Origin: Chrysomallon squamiferum
Lineage: Eukaryota > Mollusca > Gastropoda > Neomphalida > Peltospiridae
NCBI GenBank assembly: GCA_012295275.1
Contig: CM022665.1
Coordinates: 28,201,446-28,265,445, forward strand
Length of the DNA: 64,000 nt
Direction: 5' to 3'
The notes below the pieces were generated by a model. The model was not told where the DNA came from and did not search any database. It saw nothing but the letters and a program-made list of their open reading frames with translations. How positions within the stretch are numbered: position 1 is the first letter of the stretch; every line of letters starts with the position of its first letter. Below are positions 43,446-63,660 of this stretch, piece after piece. A program made the position numbers and the translations under genes.

Positions 43446-46319
43446 AATAAATTGTCTACAGTTGTACTAACACCTACCTAAACGTTGCCCATTCATTTTA
43501 GATATTTCCATAACGGCGAACTACTAAAAGTGCACATTAAGTGGCCACACACAACCAACGACTGTCGTGTCGGCTGCTCGTTGTCACGTGCTTGTCGCGT
43601 ATCGCCTGCTCGAGGAACAGGGGAACAAAAAACAGCGAGGCGTTGTAAAATAGATTCTAATCTATTGATTATTGAACCGATGTAAGTGGGTATCGCACAC
43701 TACATACCAGAAATTCGAAACACTGTTGGAGCTGGGCCACACTTTACGAGGTCTGCGGGCACTGATAACACAAAAAGAAAATGTCAGACTTACCAGTCGA
43801 TCACTCATGGGGAAAATTAAATTGGTCCAACGCAGTTTGACAAAACACCGAGACGCATTTATATCAATATTCGAAGCGAATCGATACAAACGTTTTTCTA
43901 GTCAAATTAAATATGTGAAATAGAAATAATAATTCGAATATGTTATTATCAGTTCTTTTATGAAGATTTCTTTTCTTATCTGTACGCTATCTAGATATTT
44001 TTGTTTAATATATCAAGTTATTTAATTATTCATTCTCGTGACAAACGTAATTTACTTTTTATGTCATTATTATTTATTAATTCATTTATATAAAACCATT
44101 ATATAAATATTTGTCTTTATTGTAAGTATAAAATGAACAGTATTATATTGCTGTCATCACCATCAATTTGTTTGTGTATCAATAATAATAATAATTATAA
44201 TTATATTAACAGTATGATGATGATAACGATGATGTTTTGTCGTTATTCGAGAGTCTAGTTCTGTTGTAATCTTAGCTTCATTAAACAGAAAAGAATGAAA
44301 CCATAAAAAAAAAAAAAAAAAAAAAACAGAAGTTATTATGCAAAGGAACATGAAAAACATTTCAGCTAATGTAAAATGTTAATAAAACTCGGCAACGTGA
44401 ATGTGGAAACGAAGGAACTATTCAAGTCTTAATGACGTCCTAACAATAAGAACAAAACAACATCACCAACACCAAAGTACTGAGATACTTTAAAGGTAGC
44501 TCATGAAAGAAATAACTAAAAATAAACGATTGAACCAATGCTCAAAAAGCATCCCAGAATAACAAAAACTTTGACTTCTGAGAAAGAAATAAAAATTTAA
44601 AAAAAGCTCGTATAGAATCACTGTGTAATGTCATATGTAAATGTAATGCTTGTTTGGTGTTTTTATTTGCAAAATGAAATCTGTGGTTTATTATGTGATT
44701 CTCGGTGCTATGGACGTACTGCGTGTAATCGCCATAGTTAAATAAATCTGTTTTGAAAAGACTGAATGATAACAGATAACAAAAGATATCAATTACGATT
44801 TACTTTAATGAAGGTCCGGCTTCTTTCTTCAAATACAGTTACGGTATTACGGTAGAACAGTTGATAATCTAGTCGTATAGCATAGCTAGAACGGGATATA
44901 GCCCGGTAGGCAGGCAGGTCATGGACTAACATTAATACTTAGAGTTAGAAGGCACCAAGGACAGTTAATCTAAATTTTGGCACAAAATCGAATTGCCACA
45001 GAGCAACAACGTATAAGCATTGATAGGTTTACTATTCAGTGACAAAGAAGAATGAACAAATCACATTGAAACGTGTGTAAAGCGGCTTCTGTCCGTGATT
45101 TCTGTACTTAGGAAAATAATAATAATAATAAAAAAAGCTCACTGTGGTGTGACATGTATAGCTGCTTCAACTCGACGCATCAGCTACATGTATATTGACA
45201 ATATGTTTTTGTACCCGTGTGTTTTTCTGTATTTTTTGTGGGTTTTTTAATATATATATTAATGTTTACTTTCTTCAGATATTAGTTTTTTCTTGCAAAG
45301 GTGAGAATACCAGTTTGCAGAGAGGCTCTGTCTAGCTGCAATCAGCATTCGACCTGACTAGGATGAAGCTGGTATCTTAAGATAGCAAGCAGTTATTTCT
45401 TTTTTCCTTGCAGTTCTTAATAATTAAACAATGAAATTAAATTAACTGTTTTATGTCTCAGCTCACCGCTCTCGAGAGTAACAGATTCACGCGTATTGAT
45501 TTCGTTTTCGCCTTCAACAACTAAACAAAACAGTTTTTAAATAACAACAACTTATTCGTTATTTTTAGAATAAAAACCGTTCTCAAAATAGTCTTTTAAG
45601 ATCTAAAAAAGTAACTTTTAACACTATATATATATATAAATAAAACAGGTACTTTATCGAAGTAAATCCATCATCATATTTTGCCAGTATCATTAGAATA
45701 TTCAAGTGTATCTAACTCTATTTTATATGCTTTTAAAGCAATATATTCTTTTTAATTTAATTTTTTTTTAAAGTGACTAATAAATATATATTCGCATTTC
45801 TAATTAAAACGTACCTTCTTTCCTCATGAACAGATAATAATTACGGGCAAACAAAGAACAACAGTTCCCTGTATACTTTTAGGAACGATTACAGACACCG
45901 TTAAAGTGGTAAAGATATTTAAGTTTACATTCTGGCACAAAGTCAGTATAAGATTTAAATGACACGCTGTGAATTATAGAAGGTCAGACCTGGACTCTTA
46001 TGGCACCAACAAATCCAAGTGTTCATGTCAACATTTGAAACAACGTAAACTGGGAACCTGGCGCCGTGCCATGCCCAACCGTAATAAAGTTTATTGTCAA
46101 CACTGACTTCGGTAAATTGATTCAATTAATACAGCTATCGAACTGCAGATACGTGATGGAATTATCAATTTGGGACTTTAACGATAATCACAAAGTTTAC
46201 ACGTATTACAAAACGAAGTACTAAAACAAAGTTTTCGTGTGTAGAAGATCGTGCGAATGGTCTTGTATGTTTGTAACGTGGGTAAATATTTTGTATAATA
46301 CATGATTTTTTAAAGCTTT

Positions 46320-46356
<37 letters not shown>

Positions 46357-48393
46357 TGTAAACATCTAAGTGAATAAAATAAAATACACAAACTACAGTT
46401 ATAATAATTATGATATTACTGCTACTACATTTAGTACTCCTATTAACTCCTATTTTTACTGTAAACAACACAACTACTCCTCTTATTGCGACTGTACAAC
46501 TACCACCACAACCACAACTACCACTAGTACCTTACTAAAACCGTTATTACTGTAACCACTATATTTATACATACATAATTAATTACTTAAAAAACGCACT
46601 AAACAAATACAAACGCACACATATATATATATACACACACACACACATATATTCATATACACATACACACAGACGTATGTACATACATATTTACACGCAT
46701 GCATACATACAAACATACAAATATATTAACACTACTTATACAAGCCAATAAAGAAAGTTAGTTTGAAATTCTTTAGAATCATTAACTTTTTCAACTTACC
46801 TTTAATTGTCAAGACGTTGACTGAACAGTATACGATAATCTTTTTAAACAACGTCAGAGTATTATATAACATCGCAAATTTAAACACAACACAGAGTTAC
46901 TGGGTATATTCAGACCTCCTGACTTGAAAAGACACGCAAACCTAAAGTAAACAAAAAGGCATTTGACCTGACTTGATAAAACGATCCTACTGAATGGCAT
47001 GTTTTAACGTGTAATCTGTCGGGCACACAGCAAAAACGTGAATATACTACTTAGTACATGAAGCTATACACACACGTTACGCGGGCTAACTACTGTACAA
47101 ACACAATATTTCTGATGTCAATTGTTAAACACGAGATTTGAATAGTACACCCTCGAAAAAAAAAATTATATATATATATACACACACACACGTTTTTCTT
47201 TATTTCCTGTTTTAATAGCAAATATTTATATGAATAAGGTATGCTTATCTGTGCATATATACAAAACAAACAAATTTGCACACCATAAAAAGAAAGAAAC
47301 AACAACAACAACAAAAAAACCCAAAACACCACAAACCAAAAAACCCCAACAAAATCAACAAAAAAGCACACATCAACAACTATATAATAATAATATCAAC
47401 AACACCAACAACCAAAACATTAATAATAACAATCATAACAATAATAATAGTAAAACATGAGTAGTAATACTAACAGCAGCAATATTATCAATAATGACGA
47501 TAATATTATCGTAGGCGTACTAATGAGTGTAGTAGTCGTAGTGAGATTTTGTTTCTACGAGTGTATTACGTCAGTTAAAATACGAGTATTTTATGTAAGC
47601 GCGTACTAAGTTGAAAATACAAATAATTTATGAAACCTCTGTAATGACTCAGTTGAACCTAGCTCTATCGTAATTTCAAATACCGAACACAGTGTTCGGC
47701 AGGCCTATTAAATATTTTATTATTACAATAAATATAGCAATAATATGCACTTTCAACATATATAATTACTGAAAATATAAATAAACACACGAACAACGAC
47801 ATCTAACCCCAAGAAAAACCCCCAATAAAGTAACAAACAACAGAAAACAACAACAACGGCAAAACTAACAAACAAATAAAAAAGCCAAACAACAAAAAAA
47901 AAAAAAAAAAAAAAAACACACACCCAAAAACAACAACAATCAAACAACAAAAAACTAAACAAAAATCAACAACAATCGAAACAAATATATAATGTTTTAT
48001 TCATCTACACTATGAAATTATCATACATTGTGCCTATTTTTCTTTATCACAGAATTTGCTATAACAAAATATGTACATATTTCGCTGTATTAGTATGTAA
48101 AGAAAATTATATAAAATTTGCCAAGCACATTTCTATCTGATTCCTTTCCATTGTGTAATGTAATCACACATACACTCACTGTATTACACCGGTTTCAACA
48201 GTTAACTTTAGAATACTTTTCACGTTCAAAATATAATGGAATGCTAATCATGATAACATAATTTTCAGCAGCAAATTTTACAGTATCTTTTAAGATATAT
48301 CCTTAGAAACATCTAAGAGTTTTAATAGTGGAGTTACATCGAAATTTCTTGAACAAAATTCCTCCGTTTTGTTAAAGCTGATGACTGGTTTAT

Positions 48394-55303
<6,910 letters not shown>

Positions 55304-55792
55304 TTATTATCCTCTGAAACCCAACAACAAAAATAATAAATTATAAAACTGTTTTCTAATTAAAAAACGTGAAGAGTAATTTGTTTCTTTGTCTGTAATT
55401 ACTTCGGTACTGGAGGAAAAACGACGGTTTAAAGAAACTTTCCGCAAATGTCTGATATTTTTTTTTTAGAAAAGATAAATTTAAAAATTTAGTCCCATTC
55501 TTTGCATCTATTTTTATTTGTTTATATTTTTGTGTGTCTCTATTTTTGTCTGTTTGTATGTTTGTCTGTATATGTCTGGGCATCTGTCGATTAAGTCTAC
55601 CTAACTGCTTAACAGTCTACAACGACTCATCTGCTTGTTTTGTGCTATTCAACTTTCCAATATTGGGATTAACAAACACCTTCCCCGTAAACAGTTTTCG
55701 ATTCACTTTTTATGTATTTCAGTACTGGTGTTCTAACTTTATCCATTTAATTTATCATGTTAAAAATTAAGGAGTGGAGAGAAAAACCTACA

Positions 55793-55827
<35 letters not shown>

Positions 55828-57180
55828 AATAAAAATAAAAGTTTGAAAGATATTTATCCATGTATCTATTGTCTAACACCTGAACTAGAGCTTTAATAAA
55901 ACTTGTCTCGGACTATCAGTTACAGGTGAACTTACGTAACCAAATGTACAGGTAAACAATAAAATTAAATTAAATGTGATTAAAAGAAGAAAAAAAAAGT
56001 TAAAAAAAAAAAAAAAAGAAAGAAGAAGAATAATATAACAAAATAAAATAAATGAAAAATATATATAAAAAAAACTGAATAAAATACAATGTTAATAAAA
56101 AACGTTTACATAAATTAGAAATTAAAAAATAAAAACTGAATAAGAAAATTAAACGAAAAATAAATAAATAAATAATAAAATATAAAAAAAAATAATAACA
56201 AAAAATGTAAAAATAAGTAATTTAAAATAAGAACAAAATACGCTAATAAAATGAAATAAAAACAGAAATAAATAAAATGAAATGAAAATAAACATATCAA
56301 AACAACAATACAATAAAAATGTTATTACTTCAGCCGTGATGTAAAAATAAAATTTAAAATTTAACTGCTTAGTAGCCATTGTGTACCTGCACAATATTAA
56401 GTCACACTCACTATAAACCTGTGTATGGATGAAAAATAAAATCTTGCTGGCAAAAAGCCACGCAGATTATTGTAATTGTTGTTTCATAAGACCGAAGAAA
56501 AAGCTTTTGTTAACATTCTGCAATAACAGTATTTTGAGGTGTGGTATATTCGCTGTATTGAATTTTAATTACAACACAGATTACTCATATATGTGTGAGT
56601 GCGTGTGTGTGTCTGTGTGTATGTGTGTATTGGTTGACCTTTATATTTTAGGTTTAGTATTACAATTTAATGGCATAACGCAATGATGTGTTAAAATATT
56701 ATTTAAGAAATATAGTTATGCGCATAATATCTAGTACTGAAGAATATAGAAGAAAAAGTAGACAAACGCAAAAAATAAAAAATAAATAAAAATAAATAAA
56801 TAAATAAATAAATAAAACAATTAAAAAAATAAAATATAATAAAAAAAAAATAAAATAATTTAAAAAAAAAATAATAATAAAATAATAAAAATACATTAAT
56901 ACAGTTAAGGGTGAAGTAAGAACGTTTTTCGAATTTATTTATATATATATATATATTAAAACATATAAAGGCGAAAAAAAAAAAATTTCATAAGCAGCGA
57001 ATCCTTATTAAATAACAAAATAAATTTATACATATTTTCTTATTTTATTTTGTAAAAATATTAAATTTATGCAGAGAAGAAAATCAATAAAATACGTTAT
57101 GAATAAATGAATAAACAAATAAATAAAATAAAATGAACGGAGGTAAATGTAAATAAAATATGAATGAATGAATAAATAAA

Positions 57181-57301
57181 TAATATTTGAAAGAATGAAT
57201 AAATGAATGAATAAAATATGAATGGATGAATTATAAATAAATGAATGAATAATATTTGAAAGAATGAATAAATGAATGAATAAAATATGAATGGATGAAT
57301 T
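57181..57301. repeat. Tandem duplication, 69-bp period
   Basis: 57181-57232 and 57250-57301 share a 52-bp identical stretch beginning taatatttgaaagaatgaat and ending atggatgaatta, inside (GAAT)/(AAAT)-rich DNA. Confidence 0.85.
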
Positions 57302-57711
57302 AGTGAATAAAATATGAATAATTAAATAGAATATAAATGAATAAAATATATATACATGAATAAAAAATGAATAAATGTAATAGAAAAATAGAAATAATGA
57401 TTAAAAAAGTAGTTAAATGGCGTCTATGGATGTTAATTTCTGAGGATATAAAAAGTAATGCTATACTTTGTAGGTGAAAAAGGTTTATAACTTTTTTTAA
57501 AAAAAAGAAGATATTTTTGAATGTTTGTGCACCCTTATTGTTCTAAAAAAAAAAAAAAAAAATGAAGATCTAGTAAAACAGCGACTCTTTACTATTTTTC
57601 ACTTTGTAATTGGGTGTGCTTATAATTTCCAACATCTAAAAACATTATTGAGCTAAACCAGGATATTTTTGAGAATGTGTATATATATATTTTTTTTTTT
57701 TAAGTGTACAC

Positions 57712-57746
<35 letters not shown>

Positions 57747-58190
57747 CACACACAGATATATGTGTGTGTGTGTGTGTGTGCACTTACAAAAAAAGAAATA
57801 AATTAGTTTTATTACAAGGACACACACATCACCATATCAAACATACACCGTTAATATAAAAATAATAATAAATATAAATTTTTGTTTTCAATAATGACAG
57901 CTAAATATAATCGAGCGATATACAGGTGAAAATACTGAAATTTTATTTTAATATAAAATATCTCATATTAATGACGTCTATAAATATATTAATTTATTAT
58001 CTTACAAATTAAAAACCTAAAGCAAAACTGTTATCGTTATAGGTATCATCATAGGGATATTATTTTCAGTTTCTATGGTATCCACGGTGTTTATGTACGC
58101 CTTCGGTATACTCCGATAAATATTATGCATAATAAAATGTTATAAATGTACAACTACAGTATTGAAAAATAAAATAGAAATACCACTTAC

Positions 58191-58330
58191 CTTCAGCCTT
58201 CGTGTTACAACTCCTCACTTTAAAACAGGGTTGATGTATCTTTGATTGTGAAGACAATGCGCTATGAGTAGAGAGAAACTGCTCGTTATTATTTAAGCAT
58301 ACGCCATTCTTGTTTATCACAGACTCTCAC
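58191..58330 (-). other. Candidate non-coding first exon of the LRRC74-like gene
   Basis: The minus strand reads GAAG|GTAAGTGG at 58191/58190, a near-perfect donor. The LRRC74-like start codon lies only 10 nt after an acceptor at 55313, so an upstream exon is required and this is the best-placed donor I see. The 5' limit is a guess. Confidence 0.3.
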
Positions 58331-59376
58331 TAAACCGCGTTTTTGATGACGAGAGTTTCAGAGGGGTTCTTTGCAATGACAATACAAATTTCTATTACAA
58401 AATATATTCCTTCTTTGTTTTTTTTTTTTAAAACCTCGATAAGTATTCCAGTAATGTTAATAAACGAAAATGATTTATAAAAACTGATATATATATATAT
58501 ATATATTTTTTTGTTCACAGAATGGTAACAATCGACTGTTTTGATGAAAGTGATATGTTTGTTTTTGCCAAAACCTTTATAGGGCCTTCATTGTCCGCAC
58601 CGTTACGAACAATACCGAAAATAATGAGGCTTTGTAACGGTCAAGCCCTGACATTTCAACGAAGTGGACAACAATGGAAATTAGTTCTACTTGTGTTAAT
58701 CCACGACTTGCGGTGTGGTAGAAAGTCACAGTCATTGTAACTTGCATATTGATTGGTTTGTTTATGTGTGTTTTTGTGTGTGGTTTTCTGTGACTCACCT
58801 GGACATACACCTTTATCACGGATTCAGTCACCGTGGCCAGGTCACGGGCTAGGCCGGGATGAACGTGCCTGATACTTAATTGGATATACGTATACATGAA
58901 TAGATTTTTTTAGTTTTTTTATATCGGCACTGGAAGCACACCATTTAACAGCGAGAATTTATATTTCACTTCTATAAAACTGTCACAGCCATTCTAAACG
59001 TTTTAACTTATTATTTTTCTATTTTTTGTTTTAAACTTTCGGATGAATATTTTTCCTACAGACAATTGCGTAATATATTCTGATGACCTTTTATGGTATG
59101 TGCTGTGCTGTTCTGTAAAACTGTTCTGGAAAGATTACTGATTTTGGCTTCTTAAAAAGAGAGATATTATTATATTTAGATATTGATATATGAAGCTAGA
59201 TATCAGGACCACTTATGTAATTTACCGTGAGTTATATTTACAACAGAATGAATACAAGATTTAAGTAAGACAAACAGGCAGAACAAGAACAAGAAACAGA
59301 AAAAGAAAGAGAAAAGAGAAAAAATAAACAGACAAATAAATAGTCACATAAACAAAAGGTTTATGGATGCGTAGAC

Positions 59377-59379
<3 letters not shown>

Positions 59380-59468
<89 letters not shown>

Positions 59469-59480
59469 CTCTTTCTCTGT
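59380..59480. repeat. (CT)n microsatellite
   Basis: About 40 CT units followed by a short GTGTGT and CTCT tail. Confidence 0.95.
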
Positions 59481-59517
59481 CTCTCTCTCTCTCTGATTAT
59501 ATGGAATGGATAAATAT

Positions 59518-59646
59518 AGATAAAAACACAGATATGTAGAGAGATAAATAGATAGATAGATATGTAGATAGGTAGAGAGAAAGGTAGAGAGATAGATAGA
59601 TAGATAGATAGATATATAGGCAGATAGATAGATAGAGAGAGGTAGG

Positions 59647-59682
<36 letters not shown>

Positions 59683-59775
59683 CAGAGAGAGAGGTAAAAA
59701 GATAGGTAAAGAGATGGATAGACAGACAGATAGATAGACAGAGACAGATAGGTAAGTAGGTAGATAGGTAGACAG
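59518..59775. repeat. (GATA)n-rich tetranucleotide array
   Basis: Imperfect gata/gaca/gagg units over about 250 bp. The long SIYLS-type readings on the minus strand are artefacts of it. Confidence 0.9.
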
Positions 59776-60690
59776 GTACAGGGACACAGAAAAACAGAGC
59801 TATTGAAAACAATCACGAGCACAAAATTTGGCACAATTTATTTTGATTCAAGAACGTTGAATATAAATAGATTTTTAAACAAACACAAATTAAACAAATA
59901 TAAATGTACATGAAAAATGCCTCGTTGAATGCAAATCTTCAAATCACTTTTAGTTTTATTTAATGATTACGCGATGTTTTGAATGATGTCAATGGTTATG
60001 CATATTTGCCATTTGCACCGGAAGGCAGTTATCTAAATGGACAATTATATCTTCACAACCAAAATATATAATAATAATAATAATGATAATAGTTTTATTA
60101 ATAGGTACAAAAAAACCTACGTGTACCTAAACAACGTCACAAAGCTGGAATTGAGGTAGCTCTACTATTTCGCACACAACAATACGTAGATTGTTTCCAA
60201 ACAACAGCCAAATAGGTGACTTTTAATAATTCAACGACCAAATAATGCCCAAGAAAACAGGCAGGAAAATTTAATGTATGAATGTATGTAAGAGAGACAA
60301 AAACTGTCTAATTCATTTTACATGATGAAACTTTACTTCAGTTCCAGCTTATTGCAGAACCATTCCAATCATGTTAATTTTTAAATTTATTTTGTTAAAT
60401 AAATTTGAAAATAAGTTTAAAATTTAAAATAAAAAAAATGATAGAAATAAAAATAAAATAAATGAATAAATAAAGAAAAGTAATAATAATAATAAAACAA
60501 AATAAACAAAATAAACAAAATAAAATAAATAGGAATTAGAAAAATGTAAAGTAGAAAAGTTGCGAATTCATTGTAGGAAGCAAATATAAAGGAAATTAAG
60601 ATATAACAATAACGCCACAAAGACTGAGTAATATACTCACCGTTTTGAAAACTCAAATACACACATCTTAAAACAAAACAAAACAAAACA

Positions 60691-60725
<35 letters not shown>

Positions 60726-61879
60726 TAATAATAATAATAATAATAGCAGTAATAACAGTAATAACAGAAACAAATAAATTATTTATAACGGTAAGTAGTA
60801 AGTACCATGTTTTGTAAATTGGAATGGTTCGGTATTTTATTATTTCTAACAATCAGTACATTTCAAGGAAAACTTCTTAGAAATTAAAAAAAAAAAAAAC
60901 ACTTCTTGTCGATAGAAGCTAAGCATGGTACAGAATATATGATGTAATTATAACTACTGAGTCCCTTCTTGTTATTTCCCAATAATAAAATTATTTCAGA
61001 AGATAAATTTATGGTTTTGTTATTAATTAAGTTTATTCGTAACTAACCCCCTCTGAAGGTCTTATAATAGAAATCATATTCATTTCTACAAAAATTGAGA
61101 CTTTTGTGATTTATTTATTTATTTATTTATTTTTAAATAATACCACGTAATTTCAATTTCCAAATCGTTATTATCTAGTAAAACTATTGTTAAAATCAGC
61201 GTTGCTGTATTGTTTAATAAAAGTCAAAATCTTTTACGCCATATCATTGTGAAGTCAAATATCTTTAGAATTAACTAATATAAAAGTATATTATACTATT
61301 TTTCTTTTTTATATATATATATATTTATTTATTATAACCATCAACAACATTACCACCATCATTGTTATCTCTATAATTACTATCAAATAACTAACTGATT
61401 AATCTGAAATATATTTATATTATAGGAAAAAAACTTGAGAAACTATGGTAGTTCTGATTATACCTTAAGCAACGTTATTTATATACGGTATATAGTAAAT
61501 ACAATAACGTATCTACATCTGCAAGTATTAAGTCATTTATGGTTTTGATTCCTTTGATTCGTTTGTAGGTTGAAAAATACAGTAAAAAAGAAATTTTATT
61601 ATTTTCTTTTAGAGAATATATAAAGTCTTTTTTTTTTTTTTTTTTTTTTCCTTAAGCAAAAAGCCCAGGTGCGTTACAAAAAACGTAACTGTTTCTCTGA
61701 ATATTAATTAGATTACTTCTAAAATATTAATTAAATTATTTCCTATTATTTTAGTTATGTTATTGTATTAACAAAACTTAAAATAATAATAATAATAAGT
61801 AAAAAAATAAATAAATGAATAAATAGCACCACCGGCTATTTCTTATATGAGCAATCAAAACATTTTCGTAGAAGTCCTT

Positions 61880-62050
61880 AAGTCAGAGATGTCACCATGT
61901 CATCAAGTCCTTTATACAGATATCATGACATCTTTTTATATGCGTTATCATATCTTTTATATTGTTATCATCAAGTCCTTTATATAGGTGTCATCAAGTT
62001 TTTTTTTATCAAGTCCTTTGTACTGATGTCATCAAATTCTTTGAACAGTC
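61880..62050. repeat. Degenerate tandem repeat, unit about 25-40 bp
   Basis: The core (t)catcaagtccttt(a/g)ta recurs near 61895, 61970, 61995, 62010 and 62028 with variable T-rich spacers. Confidence 0.55.
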
Positions 62051-63660
62051 AAGTTTCTTTTTTCTGTAGAAATTAACAAGACTTTTTTTTTTTTTTTTTT
62101 TTTTGGGAAGAAATCATTAAATCCTTTATTAAGAAATCAGAAGATTAAAATTTTATATAAATCCTTTCAGTTTTTTAAATTTATTTTTATTGCTATTGCT
62201 ATTATTATTATTATTATTATTATTAAATTTGATTAATTCTTAATTATGATTATTCCGAGAAATAAATTAACTAATGTAATTTATAAGTCATAATGAATTA
62301 TGTCCCTTTACCAAAAACTGACAGGACTATATTTCTCAGTGTTTGCAGTGCACGTACTAATAAAGACAGTAGACAAATAGGTAAATAAATAGCCGCCCAT
62401 CAATCATATTAGTCCTCAAACAGACTTGAAAATACTTATATTTAGAATACGCTATTCAGAACAGGAAACAAAGCAATGAAATGCTTAATACCTTCAGAAT
62501 AACAATAAAATCACGTTTACAAGGTTATCAGTAACAATGTACAAATATAAATATGAGTTCAAACAACAGCAGTTCTACGCTAGATGCTTGAGATAATAGC
62601 TCTAATGAATAACATCACATATATATTTTTACACTATTCTATAGTGTGGGTGTACATGTATATGTGTATATATGTATATAATGAAGGTATCCAATCAAAA
62701 CATTGGGAACATAATTGTACATAAATATTTCAATAAAAATATAAATTAAAAAATAAAAATAAAAAACAATTGTCTCCAAAAAATGTCCAGTGAATAATAA
62801 CAATAACTATTTCATTTTTGAACAGCTAAGAATACCAAAACAATAATTAGTTAATATGATGAAATGTCAGTGTTTTAGAGTGAAACGTAACTGATGAAAA
62901 CTGAATATAACAAATGTATATAATTTTATAATTCTTAATAATAATATATTTATAATTCACATTAATTTATGACGAAAGGATCTTTAAGTTCCAGTTAAAA
63001 TATTGTGGAAAATACCATAATTATAACACTTCAGTAAGATAATAAATAACATTTGATTATTAATTATAAAATAAAAAAATAAATAAATAAAATAAAAATA
63101 ATAAATAAATAAATAAAATAAAAATTAAAAATAATAATAATAAAATAAACGAGCAAAAATTCACAATGACAATTTTATCATTGTGCTTTTTATTTTATTA
63201 TTATTTTTTCAATTATTTAACGTGTGTACTATAAGAGAAAATTGTACACATATTTAAGACTATACTACAGTATTACTAATAGACATGAGCATTATATATA
63301 TATAAGGGAATCCGTAAAATTTGCAAACATTTGACATAATAAATGTTTTAAATGGTTCGATAAAAAATGTTATGAACCACATAATATATTAATATTATTC
63401 TACTTCTGACAGTTTCTACTGAGCACTTAAATAACGTAACAGTTTGACAATAAGTAGTGATTAACCATATTATTATATACAGCATGTTATATTAAAATTA
63501 TATTAACACAACAAGTGATGAATGTACAGTATACAAACTTAACACAAAAATTTAACAAAAAAAGACTTAAATCAGAAAGTAAATTTCTCTGCGAATAGCT
63601 GCACATTTGAGCAAAAATTATTTTAGAGTCTATCGCCATTAGAGACTGGAGTAGTTGTTA

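Larger units (their letters stand above)
37265..48393. other. 11-kb non-coding gap between the receptor gene and the LRRC74-like gene
   Basis: No exon with recognisable homology was found on either strand. The gap must hold the receptor-pseudokinase promoter and the LRRC74-like 3' UTR, with a candidate minus-strand poly(A) signal at 47996-48001. Contents noted separately are simple repeats, a diverged tandem repeat at 38.75-39.14 kb, an open-frame island at 39.96-40.25 kb, a 73-bp duplication at 41.9-42.05 kb and a CpG-rich island at 43.5-43.92 kb. Confidence 0.6.
55304..58700. other. Upstream region of the LRRC74-like gene, probably containing its 5' intron
   Basis: No coding exon was recognised. 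The sequence is mainly poly(A), (TAAA)n and (GAAT)n low-complexity DNA, with a 69-bp duplication at 57181-57301 and (CA)/(TG) runs at 57706-57780. A consensus minus-strand donor at 58190 could close a non-coding first exon. Confidence 0.4.

Noticed and set aside
44870-44960. Possible tRNA-like or structured RNA in a GC-richer patch
   Set aside because: No cloverleaf, A-box or B-box could be traced.
58522-58740. 72-codon plus-strand frame after a good polypyrimidine tract and acceptor-like cag
   Set aside because: No recognisable domain and no following donor; kept only as context for the nearby coding-like segment.
59261-59834. 157-183 codon minus-strand frames rich in SIYLS
   Set aside because: Artefact of the (GATA)n/(CT)n arrays.
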